A stretch of 52,905 bases of DNA from Porogramme epimiltina (lineage: Eukaryota > Basidiomycota > Agaricomycetes > Polyporales > Polyporaceae), in the NCBI GenBank assembly GCA_900155495.1, contig FTLJ01000510.1, forward strand, positions 1-52,905, read 5' to 3'. Each line of letters opens with the position of its first letter. The stretch's first letter is position 1. Positions 9,682-20,859 of the stretch are shown in pieces. The position numbers and the translations under genes are program-made. The notes beneath the pieces were generated by a model that was given only the letters and a program-made list of their open reading frames with translations, had not been told where the DNA came from and searched no databases.

Positions 9682-11514
9682 ATGTGGCTTCTGAGCACGG
9701 GAACAGCCTTACTCCACTACTTCGTTTCCCCAGAGAGCGTCTCCGATGGCTACGCAATTCTCTCACATGTCTGGGGCGCTACGGAGCAGACCTTTCAGGA
9801 AGTCCAAGCTCTCCGGAATGGCTGTATACCCCCATCCTGTAACCCTCGCGATTATGTCTCGCCGAAGATCCGTCAATGCTGCATTCTTGCGGAGAGCCGC
9901 GGCTACAAATGGGTCTGGATCGATACTTGTTGCATCGATAAAACGAGCAGTACAGAACTCTCCGAGGCGATCAACTCGATGTTCCGGTATTATGCACTCG
10001 CCGACGTTTGCTTTGCCTACCTCCAAGATGTCCCCGACGCAGTCTCAGAGGAAGGACAAGTAACGGAGGCGTTCAGCAGCAGTAGATGGCATACTCGGGG
10101 TTGGACCCTCCAGGAGCTCCTCGCCCCGAACCTGGTCGTATTCCTCTCACAAGGCTGGAATGTCATCGGATCCAAAGCAGAGCTTGCAAGCCTCCTTGAA
10201 GAGTGCACGGGCATACCCCAGGCCGTCTTGAGGCTCGAACAACAGCTCACAGACATCAGCATCGCTCGGCGCATGTCATGGGCCGCGCCACGTCAAACGA
10301 CGCGTTTGGAAGACGAGGCGTATTGCCTTATGGGCGTTTTCGGCATCAATATGCCTACCTTGTATGGCGAAGGAAGTCATGCGTTTCGGCGACTTCTGGA
10401 AGAAATCTTGAAACAGTCCACGGATACAACTCTCTTTGCGTGGGGCGACTGTCTATCCAATCCCACCCTTGTGCCGCCTGCGCCGGTGTCGAGACTAGCG
10501 GGCGCTGACATGCACACCAAGGACTCGTATCTCTTCCCCCCTGGTCCGTCCGCGTTTAGTGGCTGTAGTGACATTGAATACACTCCTCCGATTGGCAAAC
10601 GGCGAAAACGCACGAGTGTATCTTCCATTGCCGTGAGCCCAATGTCCCATCTTGCATTCCTGCCACTTATTGATTCTCCTCTCTAGGCATCTACTGGTCT
10701 AAGCTTGCCCTTCCAAATTACCGGAATCCCCACCTTTTCCATTACTCCACACGGGGTTCTTTCCCGCATCCCCATCATCGAAACACAAGGGTATACGATT
10801 GCCCTCCTTTTCTGGACGCGTGCAGGCCAGCATCTCGGACTCATTCTCTACCCCTGCCAATATTCCGCTGACCCGGTCCGGCCTCTGTACGACATTGGAC
10901 TCGATGAACACCGTTTGGTCCTTCTTGGTCCCGCCGATGGCCCTCCACTTCTATGCGAGGAACCCCTGCTTCACACATGGAGGGAGGTCTTCCTCAGACA
11001 CCGACCCGCCCCTGACGCAGTCGCCACACGCATGAAGCACGTCGTAACGAACCTCGGCCTTCGTCCACCATTCCGTTTCCCTGAACGGCACATCGCGGAC
11101 CTGCTCAAGCACGAGTTCGCATTCGTCGAGTGGACCAATGGCCTCCCGCACGACTGGTCGGGCTCCCCTCCAATGGAGTTCACCTTCGCGTTCCCGCTCG
11201 ACGGCATCACTGGGAGCGGCAAAGATTTCATCATTCCCGCTGGTCCCAAGCTACGCTTACGTCTCGGCCGATGTGGAGATCCCGAGCACTCTGTCACGCG
11301 TCCCCATTGGGCGAACGTGACGTTCTCATGGGACTGGATGGAACAAGCGACCCATGTCTGTGACGAGGACCATATTGATGCGTGGCCCCGACGGTCCAGG
11401 ACGTTTATACCAGAACACCCTATTGACGGCGTTAAGCCTGTTGTGTTGTCGTTCACACCCTGTGGGCTAAATCCCACTTCAACACTGGTAGTGCATCTTT
11501 CTTTCCCTTCATAA
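9682..11514 (+). CDS. HET-domain protein (heterokaryon incompatibility type)
   Basis: Two exons (9682-10617, 10687-11514) joined across a 69-nt intron give 587 residues. The HET domain fills residues ~20-170 and shows the three family blocks: YAILSHVWG, then KWVWIDTCCIDKTSSTELSE with INSMFRYYALADVCFAYLQD, and SRWHTRGWTLQELLAP. HET domains are TIR-like and act in nonself recognition and programmed cell death in filamentous ascomycetes; basidiomycetes carry many copies of mostly unknown role. The MWLLSTGTALLHYF start matches the usual short strand before AILSH. After LMGVFGINMPTLYGEG, the region usually seen after HET, comes a C-terminal half of ~280 residues with no repeat (ankyrin, WD, TPR) that I recognise. 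The intron is supported by phase and by the stop codon it removes. Confidence 0.9.
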
Positions 11515-11857
11515 CACATGCCGTAGAATATTGCGAAATAGATTCCTAGAATTCATGCGTAGTGTTTATTAGACGATTCATCGCAACCCATCTCCGATTT
11601 ACTGGTATATAAGAGATTCTAACCACACCGCTAGCGTCACCAACATCATCTATTTAACGGAATATATTAAGTCTTGTCCTCCGCGAGTGTCCATGTAGAA
11701 TTGCTACAAATGAAAGCGGAGCTGATGTACTATGCCGAACTGGAGTCAAAAGAATGAGTGCCGTGCCATGCACGTAGTTTATATAGTAGGAGACTTAGAG
11801 AAGTGGTATCATAGAATCAAAAAAAAACATCCCAAAACGCGCGAGCTGAAGCTTCCT
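11515..11857. other. Intergenic region between convergent genes
   Basis: This is the shared 3' space of the HET gene and the beta-propeller gene. It is AT-rich, with no ORF or repeat that I would call. Confidence 0.5.
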
Positions 11858-13502
11858 TCACTGACGAACATAGGTCGCCATCCCTTGGATGTTCGCCGCA
11901 GCTGGCGGAGCGAGGGCGTGAGGTCAGTGTCCGTAGTTGTGAACGAGTCGGGGAGACGCAAATGAACTCACTGATTTCAACGCCAGCAGCACGTGCAGGG
12001 CCCATGACATCGACGGACGCGATGAGCTTGGACTGACCCGGGGCCTCGAGCGCAAGGATCTCCACCGAAGTCGCTTGAGCACCAAGGACATAGAGGTATC
12101 TAAGTTGAAGATCAGTGAGTGTGAAGAGCACAGGAAGATGTAGAGTACTCACCCCTTGTTACGAATCACGGCTGATTGAGTGTCCAGAGAGGTCGCGTTC
12201 GCAGTCACGTTGTGCAGCTATTCATTTCACGTCAGGCCTCGTGCACTAGGATTCAGGGTGATAGATCACGTACCCCGATGACCTTCATGTTGAGGTTGCT
12301 GTCGATGGAAACCTCCCTCACGGCATTGCCCCCCGCGTCGGTGGCGTAGTAGTTCTTCGTGAAGGCAGAGTACGAGGCCCAGCAGGATGCGCGCTCGCCT
12401 TGAGGAGCGACAGAAGTACCGCGGTTGGCGCCGCTCATGTCGACAACCTCGAAACCCCTTCCGGGATCCGTGACGAACACTGCGTTCTGCCCACGCACAG
12501 GCGTCATCCCGAAAGCGGTGATGCCGCCACCAGGGAGAGCGAGCTTCTTGAACTGGGAGGAGAGGGAGCCGTCCGCGGCGACGTCCCAGGAGGCAATGTA
12601 TCCCGGAGCGTTAGCGGTGCCCTTGTAGGACGCGAGGAGCGTCTTGTCGTCCTCGCTGAACATGATCTGGCTAACAGTGTTAGGGGGACCGAAGGGGGGC
12701 GTGGTTTGGGTAATGCCGAAAGGACGGAGCGTGTTGGGGAGAGGCGTGAGGCCGTTAGTCTTGTCAACCTTGTAACAGCTATTGAAATTGCAAAATCAGG
12801 GAGCAGGACCATAGACATGAAGAGTAAGGACGTACATCACGCCGTTCACCACGCCGCCATTGAGGACGCACAGGCGGCTTCCATCGCCATTGAACGCGAC
12901 AGACATAGGGAACTCGCCCTCAGACGAGATGGGATCGCCGATGGGGTTGATGTTGGTGGGCTTGCGGGGGTCAATAGAGAACAAAGACACTGTGCTTGAT
13001 CCCGCCTGTGGTGCCCAAACGATATTAGCAAAAACACCCGAAGACGCTGAGATCGTACTCACGTTCACTGTAGCGAGGACATTGTTCTTCGCTGACACTG
13101 TAATAGAACTCTGGGAGAACAAGCCATCTGAGCCTGTGTTGCCGTTGGTGGTGTTTCCGTGCAACCCACGACCACCTGCTGCGACTGCCCTATCGAGTCT
13201 CTGCGTGCCGAAATTAGTACCCTGGTCCCCGTAACACCTAAGACTCGTACCAGGGTGCCGTCGGAGTGTATACTCGCCGAAATAACCATGTTCTCGTCTG
13301 GCTGATTCGTAATGACTGTACAGGTGTGAGCTAGAGGACTCGTGTATGGAGACAAAATGAGCGCACAATAAACAGCCCCGTCAGGCGAACGTGCCGAGGC
13401 CTTGGTCAGCATCTTAACGTAGGGCCGGCGGTCCATTGGAGTGGCAGCGACGAGGACTGCAGCAGAGAGCAGGTAGGACACGAGACTTGCAGAGAATTTC
13501 AT
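11858..13502 (-). CDS. Secreted beta-propeller-like protein
   Basis: Eight exons (13367-13502, 13251-13315, 13063-13200, 12836-13005, 12274-12778, 12153-12217, 11972-12099, 11858-11901), with introns of 50-70 nt, give 416 residues. Residues 1-20 form a signal peptide (MKFSASLVSYLLSAAVLVAA). The rest reads as repeated strands of the lactonase/3-carboxymuconate-cyclase propeller type: VYFITNQPDENMVISASIHS, STVSLFSIDPRKP, FPMSVAFNGDGSRLCVLNGG, GYIASWDVAADGSL and YLYVLGAQATSVEILAL. The pattern (value, label, 'fluctuating name-value strand') is that of seven-bladed propellers seen in many Polyporales secreted proteins. No lactonase catalytic set can be assigned by eye, so an enzymatic role is open. 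Each exon join keeps the frame, and the tiny last exon ends TYVRQ. Confidence 0.82.
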
Positions 13503-13538
13503 CTTGGAATGAACGAAATAGGGTTCGAGTTGGAGGAG

Positions 13539-13597
13539 CTGTAGCGACGCAATCAACAGGTGAGAGTGTGTAACACGATACTGTGTTAGAAACTCAC
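13539..13597 (-). other. Probable 5' UTR intron of the beta-propeller gene
   Basis: On the minus strand a consensus donor (gtgagt) and acceptor (ctacag) bracket 59 nt just upstream of the start codon. The size and signals match the coding introns, so a spliced leader is likely. Confidence 0.45.
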
Positions 13598-13692
13598 CTA
13601 GAACAGAGGTCCTGCGGCGTCGAAGTTGAAGAGAAAGAGCAGATAAAAAGTAGGAACCGCGGAGGTGCTTTGCTCCTTGGTGCCTTCACATC

Positions 13693-13699
13693 TTATATA
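13693..13699 (-). promoter_or_regulatory. TATA-like element of the beta-propeller gene
   Basis: TATATAA on the minus strand lies about 190 bases before the start codon. After removal of the putative 59-nt leader intron this leaves a leader of ordinary length. Confidence 0.4.
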
Positions 13700-16121
13700 T
13701 GAGTGTTAATCATTCCCGTGATGCCATGTAATGGCGTGGCAATCAATGCCCTGCACTATGATGAAAGGTTACCTCCGGGGGAAACACATACGCCCCGGAT
13801 AACTAATCCATCTTTGCTTCGGTAAGACAGCTACGCTTCGAAGCCCTCGGAGCGTCGATAGCCCGCCACTACACCGCATTATGAATAAGCCCCTCGGTGA
13901 GAGGGCGAATTTGATCGTTCCCGGCGCTGTTACACATCCTGTGCAGAGCCGCCCGGGAACCTGTGTTCATATAGTCCTCCGTTTAAAGCAACGTGCAAGT
14001 ATTCCGATCTGCACAGCACTAAACCTGGTGGGCCTCATGTGTAGGCTACGTGGATGGATGAGTTGGGAGAAACAAGTACGAGGGGATTCACGGACATCAA
14101 CGCAGTGGAGACGTCTAGCGGCTGCTACACCGGTGAGGGAAGTGCTATAAGTGGTCAGCTCATAGTTCGTGTGCGCAACACAGCCGCAATGAGGTGCCTG
14201 CAACAAATGAAGATCAAGGGAGATGCCTAAAGGGGATACGGGGAAAAGCCTTCAGGACTGGCAATCCCAGGCTCGCCGACCAGTCACCGAGGCATTGGGA
14301 TGGTACCGGTCGTTAGTCATAAGGCCAAGGGGTATATATCTGGTTTGTGGTGTACTAGCTGCTTGAATGCTGAGCGCGGTGATGATCGCATTATCTGTAA
14401 CAGACCCTGGAGCAGAAGTAAGCGTATCTGGGCGCCGCCCATTTCAGCCATCACTAGGACATGTTTCAATAAAGCGAATACGTGTATGCATGTATATGGG
14501 GAAGTACCTTTAAACTTGCGCGCCACGTGAAGTCTTGTCACTCGTGAACCTGGTGGACGGGGGCGCTGTGCAAATGAGAGGTTACTCTATCGATACGCTG
14601 GCACTGCGCTGCGCCCTCTTGATTCAGCCAGGTATAAAAAGGCTAGACATAGAAGGAAACAGAAAGGGAAAGACATCCAAGACGCGGGAGTCAGGCTTCG
14701 CAGCACAGTAGGTAGGTCCGTTTCGGTGTTTCGGAGCCTTTCGGGAGCGCCCGGACATCCCCGCAATGCTGGAAGCTTCTAGTGACGTCATCACAACTCC
14801 CATTATAAAAGTCATTTGGCGTCTAACATGAATACCACTGTTTGCTCAACGTGGTACAGACATGCGGCTATACGACTGCCATAGCGTCCCAGATCCAAGA
14901 TGGGGAACGAGTCATGCGCATGCCCATCTATCCGGATATTCGAGGCGTGGCCTACGGCATGCACACTAGCATCTACACAGTCACTCACCTGTTGTTTCAT
15001 TCCGAGGAGGTACCTGGGCACGCCTCGAGGCCTCCTGGCGCCGCGCTCCCAGCCTGTTCCAGCTGCAGTTTCCAAACTATCAACCCGACGTCGGGTTCAG
15101 TCGCGTCAAGAAGGATGCTGTTAGCACCTCTGTCGCCGAATCATCCCTGTGTCCATCGTGGGCGCCGCAAGGCCAGAGGATCGATTGTTCATCCGATACG
15201 CTCAAGAAGCATCTAGGCAGTGAGCGTACCCCTACTAAGCACAATACAAGGCCTGTATCCGACGGGATCGTTGCGACGATAGACCCCTGTGGCTGATGCG
15301 CACGGCCCAGGCCTGGCAACGGCGATAGTAGGAACCATGTTAAAAATGCAGTGTATCCTCGAGGAAACGTGCATTGTGGGACAGCGGTCGCTTCTGTTGA
15401 TTCTACTCTTTGGAGCGGGGCAATTGTGCGGGGAGTAGGGGGGAGTACTGGAGACTTACCCTCACCTCCTAGCTAACACAGACGTTTTAGCAGGCGTACA
15501 CAGTGTCATGCACATAGGCAAGACGTGAGCGAAAGAACCGACCAAGGGCTTGGAGACATGTGGCGGCAATCGTGGATCTCGAGCTTGAGATCATTAAAAC
15601 TTCGTTGCCGACTCGTACCTCTCCGCAGTTCTCGATCAACAGGTTTCCCACCGGTAACCTGCCTTTTTCATCGAAACCTCCACACGTGGATGTTGGCTAC
15701 CGGCCTTCTATTCCGTAAGGACCCATCTAGCACGGCCGTGTTGCGGGAGCATCGAGCCGGCGATCGATGGCAGCGAGGGTGCAGGGCAACACTCGAAGTT
15801 TTGTCGAGCTCACTCTCGTCGCTGTCGGTGCAGCGGGGGAAACGGGGGGAGCAAGGGACAAGTACAAGTCAAATATTATTCCAGCGCTTAGGCGGCGGAG
15901 CGCTTCTAATACAAATATAGAGTATGTCGGTACAACGGGATGAAGAGGCAGATGTGCGATGAGAGAAGGCCAGAGAACCTTCATCGCTTTTCGAGCAACG
16001 TGCACCCATTGTGAGTGCAACATGCCGCGGACACGTTGTGTAGCCTGTGCTACACAGGAGCCAGTCGCCGATACGCCCCGGAGGCCACTAGGCCGCCATC
16101 GGCGTCGGACCCCTGGCGCGG
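13700..16121. other. 2.4-kb intergenic region, nothing assignable
   Basis: Several short ORFs are open on both strands, and TATA-like strings occur near 14633 and 14804. No frame has domain character, splice-linked extension or clear codon bias. It may include long 5' and 3' flanks or a decayed insertion. I could not see terminal repeats. Confidence 0.4.
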
Positions 16122-16941
16122 TCACGGTGGGCTGCGACGCACACCCAGCTCGTGTTCGACACGCTTCGCTTCCCACTCGAGCGGGTCACCAGGCTGAGAG
16201 CCGTACTGACTCTCGAAATACGAAGACGAAGGGTCATCTGGGTCCCGCCCGACGTGGAACGATGAGACGGCGGATAGCAGCTCACCAACCCCAGGGGCGG
16301 AATCCGTCTTGGAGGCTGCATGTGCAGCGTCTCGTGGTGGAACAGTGCCCGGGGGATTGGCGGGCCCGACAGCTGGCGCCGTGTGGGTCTCCATGCCGTG
16401 AGCGCGAGGGGCAGCGCTGGTGCTGCCGGGCCAAGACCGGGTCGCCACAATGACTGGACACTGTGCGGTCGCATCGGGGTTGGTGGGGGTGGGCATGGAA
16501 TTGGACCGCTGAGGAGCGTTCCTTGGGATGGCAGTGGTCGCCTGAGGTGGGTGCATCGGAGCGGGGTAGGTGGATACGGGGTAGACGGTTGGCGCTGGGG
16601 TGACGGGGAAGGTGGTGTACTATATATAGGAATTGTCAGATACCGAGACAGACGCGGGAGATGTTGACCGACGCACGACAGGGGGAGCATTGGGGGTACG
16701 GGGTAGGGAAGAGGTAGGTTGCGAAGATTTTTGACGAGACTGTGCGTCCTGGGAGCATGAAGTAGATGGGGCATAACGTGTGCCCCAGTTAACAAGATTG
16801 TCCTGTATCTATAAACGTCCGGTCAGTAAGAAGAGGGTGTAGGAGAGGGCAAGGCAGGCGTACCTTGTTCTCCGTGTCCTTCATTAAGCGTTTCGGCACC
16901 GTTTGCTTGGGGCCAGCGGTCACAGGCTGTCTCGGAGCCAT
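16122..16941 (-). CDS. Small Ser/Thr/Pro-rich protein of unknown function
   Basis: Three exons (16864-16941, 16677-16808, 16122-16619) with introns of 55 and 57 nt give 235 residues. The start is MAPRQPVTAGPKQTVPKRLM, a basic N-terminus. The middle is low-complexity Pro/Thr/Ser, including YTTFPVTPAPTVYPVSTYPA right after the second intron. The C-terminal third is less biased (GVGELLSAVSSFHVGRDPDD, later FESQYGSQPGDPLEWEAKR). The second intron (gtgcgt...tatatag) removes an in-frame TAG, which argues for the spliced model. A longer frame on the same strand (16088-16795) is a Pro/Arg-rich shadow. I do not recognise the family; a disordered scaffold or nuclear protein is possible. Confidence 0.55.
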
Positions 16942-17017
16942 ACACGCCAATAGAAATGCTAATAAAATTAGGGACACGGGCCATAGGCAAAGAGAGAGCG
17001 TTGGGGAGCAGGCCCTT

Positions 17018-17830
17018 TTATTCCAGCCTTGCAAAACGCGGACATAAGGTTTCCTTCGAGTTAGAAGATCTCCGTGTCCCATGTGTATACCATGAGCGCG
17101 AGCGAAGTGGCCAAATTTTCATCAAGCCTGTCAGCCATTCGAGTCGAACAACAGAGAACATACGGCTGTGGGCAGCCATTGCGGACTCGAGGCCGCGGAA
17201 ACGTCCGAAGAATTCGTCCAAGTTGCCGTACTGGAACGAATTCTTTCGGCCGTCCTCATGCTGCGCTTCATTTACCAAGCCGCGGTGCCATGGAACACCA
17301 CTATGGACGCGCTGGATCGAGTGGGCCTTGCGGCATTGGGATGGGCCGCTCTGGCTGTGTGTCGCGTAATCGGCGCGCACACAGCTGGCTGTAAGCGCTG
17401 TGGTTTGGAGGATCGTAGAAGTCAATCTTACGGAGATGGTAGCGATAATAAGCGAACTCACCGACGCCGCGTGTGCCAATCCGATAGACCGGCCCACAAA
17501 CCCTGAACCCACACATCCTTACCTAAACGCCGAGTCAAAAGAGGTACAAGGGCGGAGCCGGAGAGACGCGTTGCCTCGGCCACAGTATGTGCAAACCACA
17601 GAGAACAGGGTTCGGCTCGCCCGCCGCCGTTCATTTCCGCAGCGGCGACTGGCGCCACCACAAGTTGAAACTTGGACAACGAGGACACTGGTGAGGCGAT
17701 GGATTGATGTGTCGTCGCCCGATTCTAGAAGAAGCAAGTAGCTTGGGGTGTAGGGGGGATGAGGGTGAAAATCTTCTGGACACAGTGTGCCCATGGCCTC
17801 GAGACTAAGTAATGGGTTAGCAGAAGGAAT
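17018..17830 (-). other. Possible spliced gene, structure unresolved
   Basis: On the minus strand an exon opens after a good acceptor (cttcttctag at ~17728). It reads through SKFQLVVAPVAAAEMNGGGR and FAHTVAEATRLSGSALVPLL to a gtaagg donor near 17522. About 128 nt later a cacag acceptor re-enters a long open frame to 17018 (through NLDEFFGRFRGLESAMAAHS). The plus strand of the second half (17168-17506) is also open and codes hydrophobic helices such as LGWAALAVCRVIG, so the coding strand is not settled. No family was recognised and no clear first exon found. Confidence 0.3.
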
Positions 17831-18048
17831 ACGAGACTTGCACATCGCTGAAAATAGCTCAAGCTGGCGGAAGGCGCTCACGTGACCGTCGCGTCCAGCG
17901 TGTCTCGCTGGCGACGCGTGGCCCGCCACTTGACAGCCATAATTCCTTTCTTGAACCCCAACTTCATCGTATAGCTCTCCTCGCATCTGTATTCTATCCT
18001 GTATACTTTTCCAATCAACTTGCATCCTTTCACCCTCATGGTCACCGG

Positions 18049-20859
18049 ATGTCTCTATCATGGCACAAACGCAAGACGCGCCTAAGCTCTCTCATCGCCG
18101 CGGAGGACGGAGAAGATGGCGAGGCTGTTGCTATGGACCAACTCATGCACGGGCAGACGGTTATAGGGAAGACAGGTAAGTAAAATCCACAACATGGGTG
18201 GTCTATGCCTAAGTTTAAATTGGGGCAGCGAAGACAATACAGATCGATTCTCTACGATTCACAGACAAGGACCTTGACCTTGTTGGAACATTAGAGTATG
18301 GCCAGTTTGGCGTTGTGAGTCGTGTTGCATCCCAAAAATCCCCCCTCCCCCCATTGCGCGCTATCATGTTTCATCGACCCCACACAACCTGTGAAAAGCC
18401 TCGCTTTCCTGAGTGGCGCATGGATTGATGCGTGCCAAGTTTCGAAGGTGCCTTGACAAAGGGGACAACAGTTCTAACTTCTCTGGTAGATTGACGTTGT
18501 CACTTGCAAACACGACGGACGCTTGTATGTGCGCAAGTCGACAGAAAAGAGGTTCGCCCTAAGAACACGAGAGGTATGTCAATTTGACGAGTTGCACGCC
18601 CGCTGGAAGTTAATCTCCTACACTAGCAATGTTCGCCACAACTTGAACGCGACATCCTCTTGAAAGCCAGGAAAACGGACTCTCACTGGGCTCCTCATCT
18701 CCTATGCGCATTTCAGAGCTCTACACACCTCAATCTGGTCATGGAGTATATTGAAGGCGGTACCCTCTGGGACGTGTTAGAATCCAGTCCCCATGATGGC
18801 AAGATCCTTGAGCCCGACCTTAAGTGGTGGGCACCCCAGATCGTGAGCGCGATCAACTGGTGTCACTCGCAGGGCTTCGTTCACAGGTTTGTTGGTCTCC
18901 TCTTTGTCCAGTTAAACCAAGCTCATACTTCCGTAGGGACGTCAAGCCTCACAACTTCGTTATCACTAGCGATGCGCGCGTTCGTTTAATCGACTTCGGG
19001 TCCGCGGCACCTTTGTTACCTCCCTCTGCCGATGGTAGTCAAGTCGTACCTCTTGAGCACTGTCTCGTTCCCTGTGGCACGTGCGACTACATTTCACCGG
19101 AAATCCTTCAAGCGCACGAAGAAGCTCTAGTCGCTTTGGAAATGGAAGACGACGAACGCTGGTCGAAAGAACATAAGGCTTCAGGCTACGGTCGTGAAAC
19201 TGACTGGTGGAGTATGGGCGCCATGTTGTACGAAATGGCGTACGGGGTAGCGCCGTTTTTCTCCCGTGAGATTCGACACACCTACATGAAGATCGTGGAT
19301 CATCATGTTAGTCTCTTTCACTACTTGACGTAGTGCATCGAACTGATGCATGACACATGATTTATAGAGGAATCTCAAGTTCGACGCCTCCAGTGGAGTG
19401 TCGGCTCAGTTACAGGATTTGTTACGCCGGTAGGTTTGTAGTTGCTTCCCTCGAATCTTAATTGATTGAGCATGTGTAGACTATTGACTAGTGCGGAACT
19501 ACGTTTGGGGCGTAGCGACGTGAAAGAACTCAAGGACCACCCGTTCTTTGACTCCTGCGATTTTGACAATATTCACCTCAGTAAGTGCATCCACGGCGAC
19601 TACACCCGTATGTAGAAGTGTATTTACAATATGATGAAGGAGAGAAGCCAAGTGATTTGCATGTCCCACAATTCACCTACGCCAATCCCGTGGCCCCAAC
19701 CGCACCGGCAACGTTTGCTTCTCCGGAAGAATCGCAGTCACAGTCACGGCCTTTCGCGTTCTCGATGTTCTTCCAGTCGTCACCCATGACTGCGCAGAGT
19801 CAATCTCCCAGTGTACAAGCGACACCATCCAATGGCTCAACTCGTTCTATCCTTCGAGAAAAGCCCCTGGCTGCGTTCATTGGCTTCTCGTGGGGTCCTC
19901 CGAAGGACGCATTCGACCACGCTCCCCCTTCAAGTTCTCCTCACCATACCAGCATTAGTACTCCTCGCCCACTCCAACACCTTTTTGCACCACCCACTCC
20001 TTTCGGCACGCTTCCCAAGAACAACGTCCAGAGTACCCCCGTCGGCCCCCGGTACCCCTTCGCCACGCCCGTGCGGCCGAATGCCCTCACTCCTTTCCAG
20101 ACTCTCCCGCGTACAAGTACCGTGAGGCGGACCGTCCAGCGACGCGCCGTGTCCGACCGCGAGGCGATGAAGCAGCTCGTCGACTGCGTCGGCATGAGCG
20201 CGCGCAAGAAGGTGCTCGAGAGCGGCCGGAAGCCGCGCGTCCTGCTCTCCGCGGGGCGCTCGAGCACGCTCAAGGAGCTCCGCTTCGACCGCTCCGTGGC
20301 CGTCGTCGGCGACGCCGGGGTCTCGTTCCGCACGGAACAAGCTTCCCAGTCCCACTCGGACAGCATCCTCGGCGCCTCGCTCCTCTCCGTCTCCTCGCGC
20401 GCGTCCGTCGTCCCTGCGGGCGCGAACGCCACGAGCCAGGGAAGCGCCACGGGCCTGACGCAGGAGATCATCATCGAAGACCTCAGCTCTGATCTGGACT
20501 CTGACGTGCCCCCGAGCCCCAGTCCGACCCCCCGCCCGGGCTCGGCGATGTCCATCCTGTCCCGCCGCAGCCAGACCCCAACTGGCTCCTACGTTCTCGG
20601 AAGCGCTCAGGGCACGCTTCGCCCGCGCGACGGCGCGTTCCCGACGTCCAACAGCAGGCGGTCCGTGTCGCCATCTCCGACAGAGACGAAGAAGGCAGGG
20701 GAGAGCACATTTGAGGACAAGAGCTCGTCACGGCTTATTCGGGATGGGGAGTTCTCATCTGAGGCGTTAGAACATATGGAGCGGCGATACAAGAGGCTCA
20801 TGGGGGACATCGCGATCGTAGAAGGGAGGCTGGACGAGGTGGCTGAGCTTCTCCGGTAA
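18049..20859 (+). CDS. AGC-type Ser/Thr protein kinase (DMPK/GEK-like)
   Basis: Eight exons (18049-18175, 18229-18314, 18490-18573, 18627-18886, 18937-19306, 19368-19429, 19480-19580, 19616-20859) give 777 residues. The kinase domain spans ~60-380. The nucleotide loop is EYGQFGV (its first Gly is Glu), YVRKS supplies the ATP-binding Lys, and QLERDILL the helix-C Glu. The catalytic loop is VHRDVKPHN, the Mg loop DFGSAAPL, and the activation end GTCDYISPE, with DWWSMGAMLYEMAYGVAPFF behind it. ATP-dependent Ser/Thr phosphorylation is therefore likely. The VGTLEYGQFG and SPE features and the insert before the GYGRETDWW segment match fungal DMPK/GEK kinases, relatives of Rho/Cdc42-effector kinases in polarity and cytokinesis. 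The last exon adds ~410 mostly disordered Ser/Pro residues, ending in a coiled segment (EHMERRYKRLMGDIAIVEGR). Two introns are unusual: 175 nt (18315-18489) and 35 nt (19581-19615). Confidence 0.9.

Noticed and set aside
16088..16795. A 235-codon Pro/Arg/His-rich frame on the minus strand
   Set aside because: The alternative frame with two consensus introns gives a more balanced protein with a proper start, and uses the same DNA; this long frame is a shadow.
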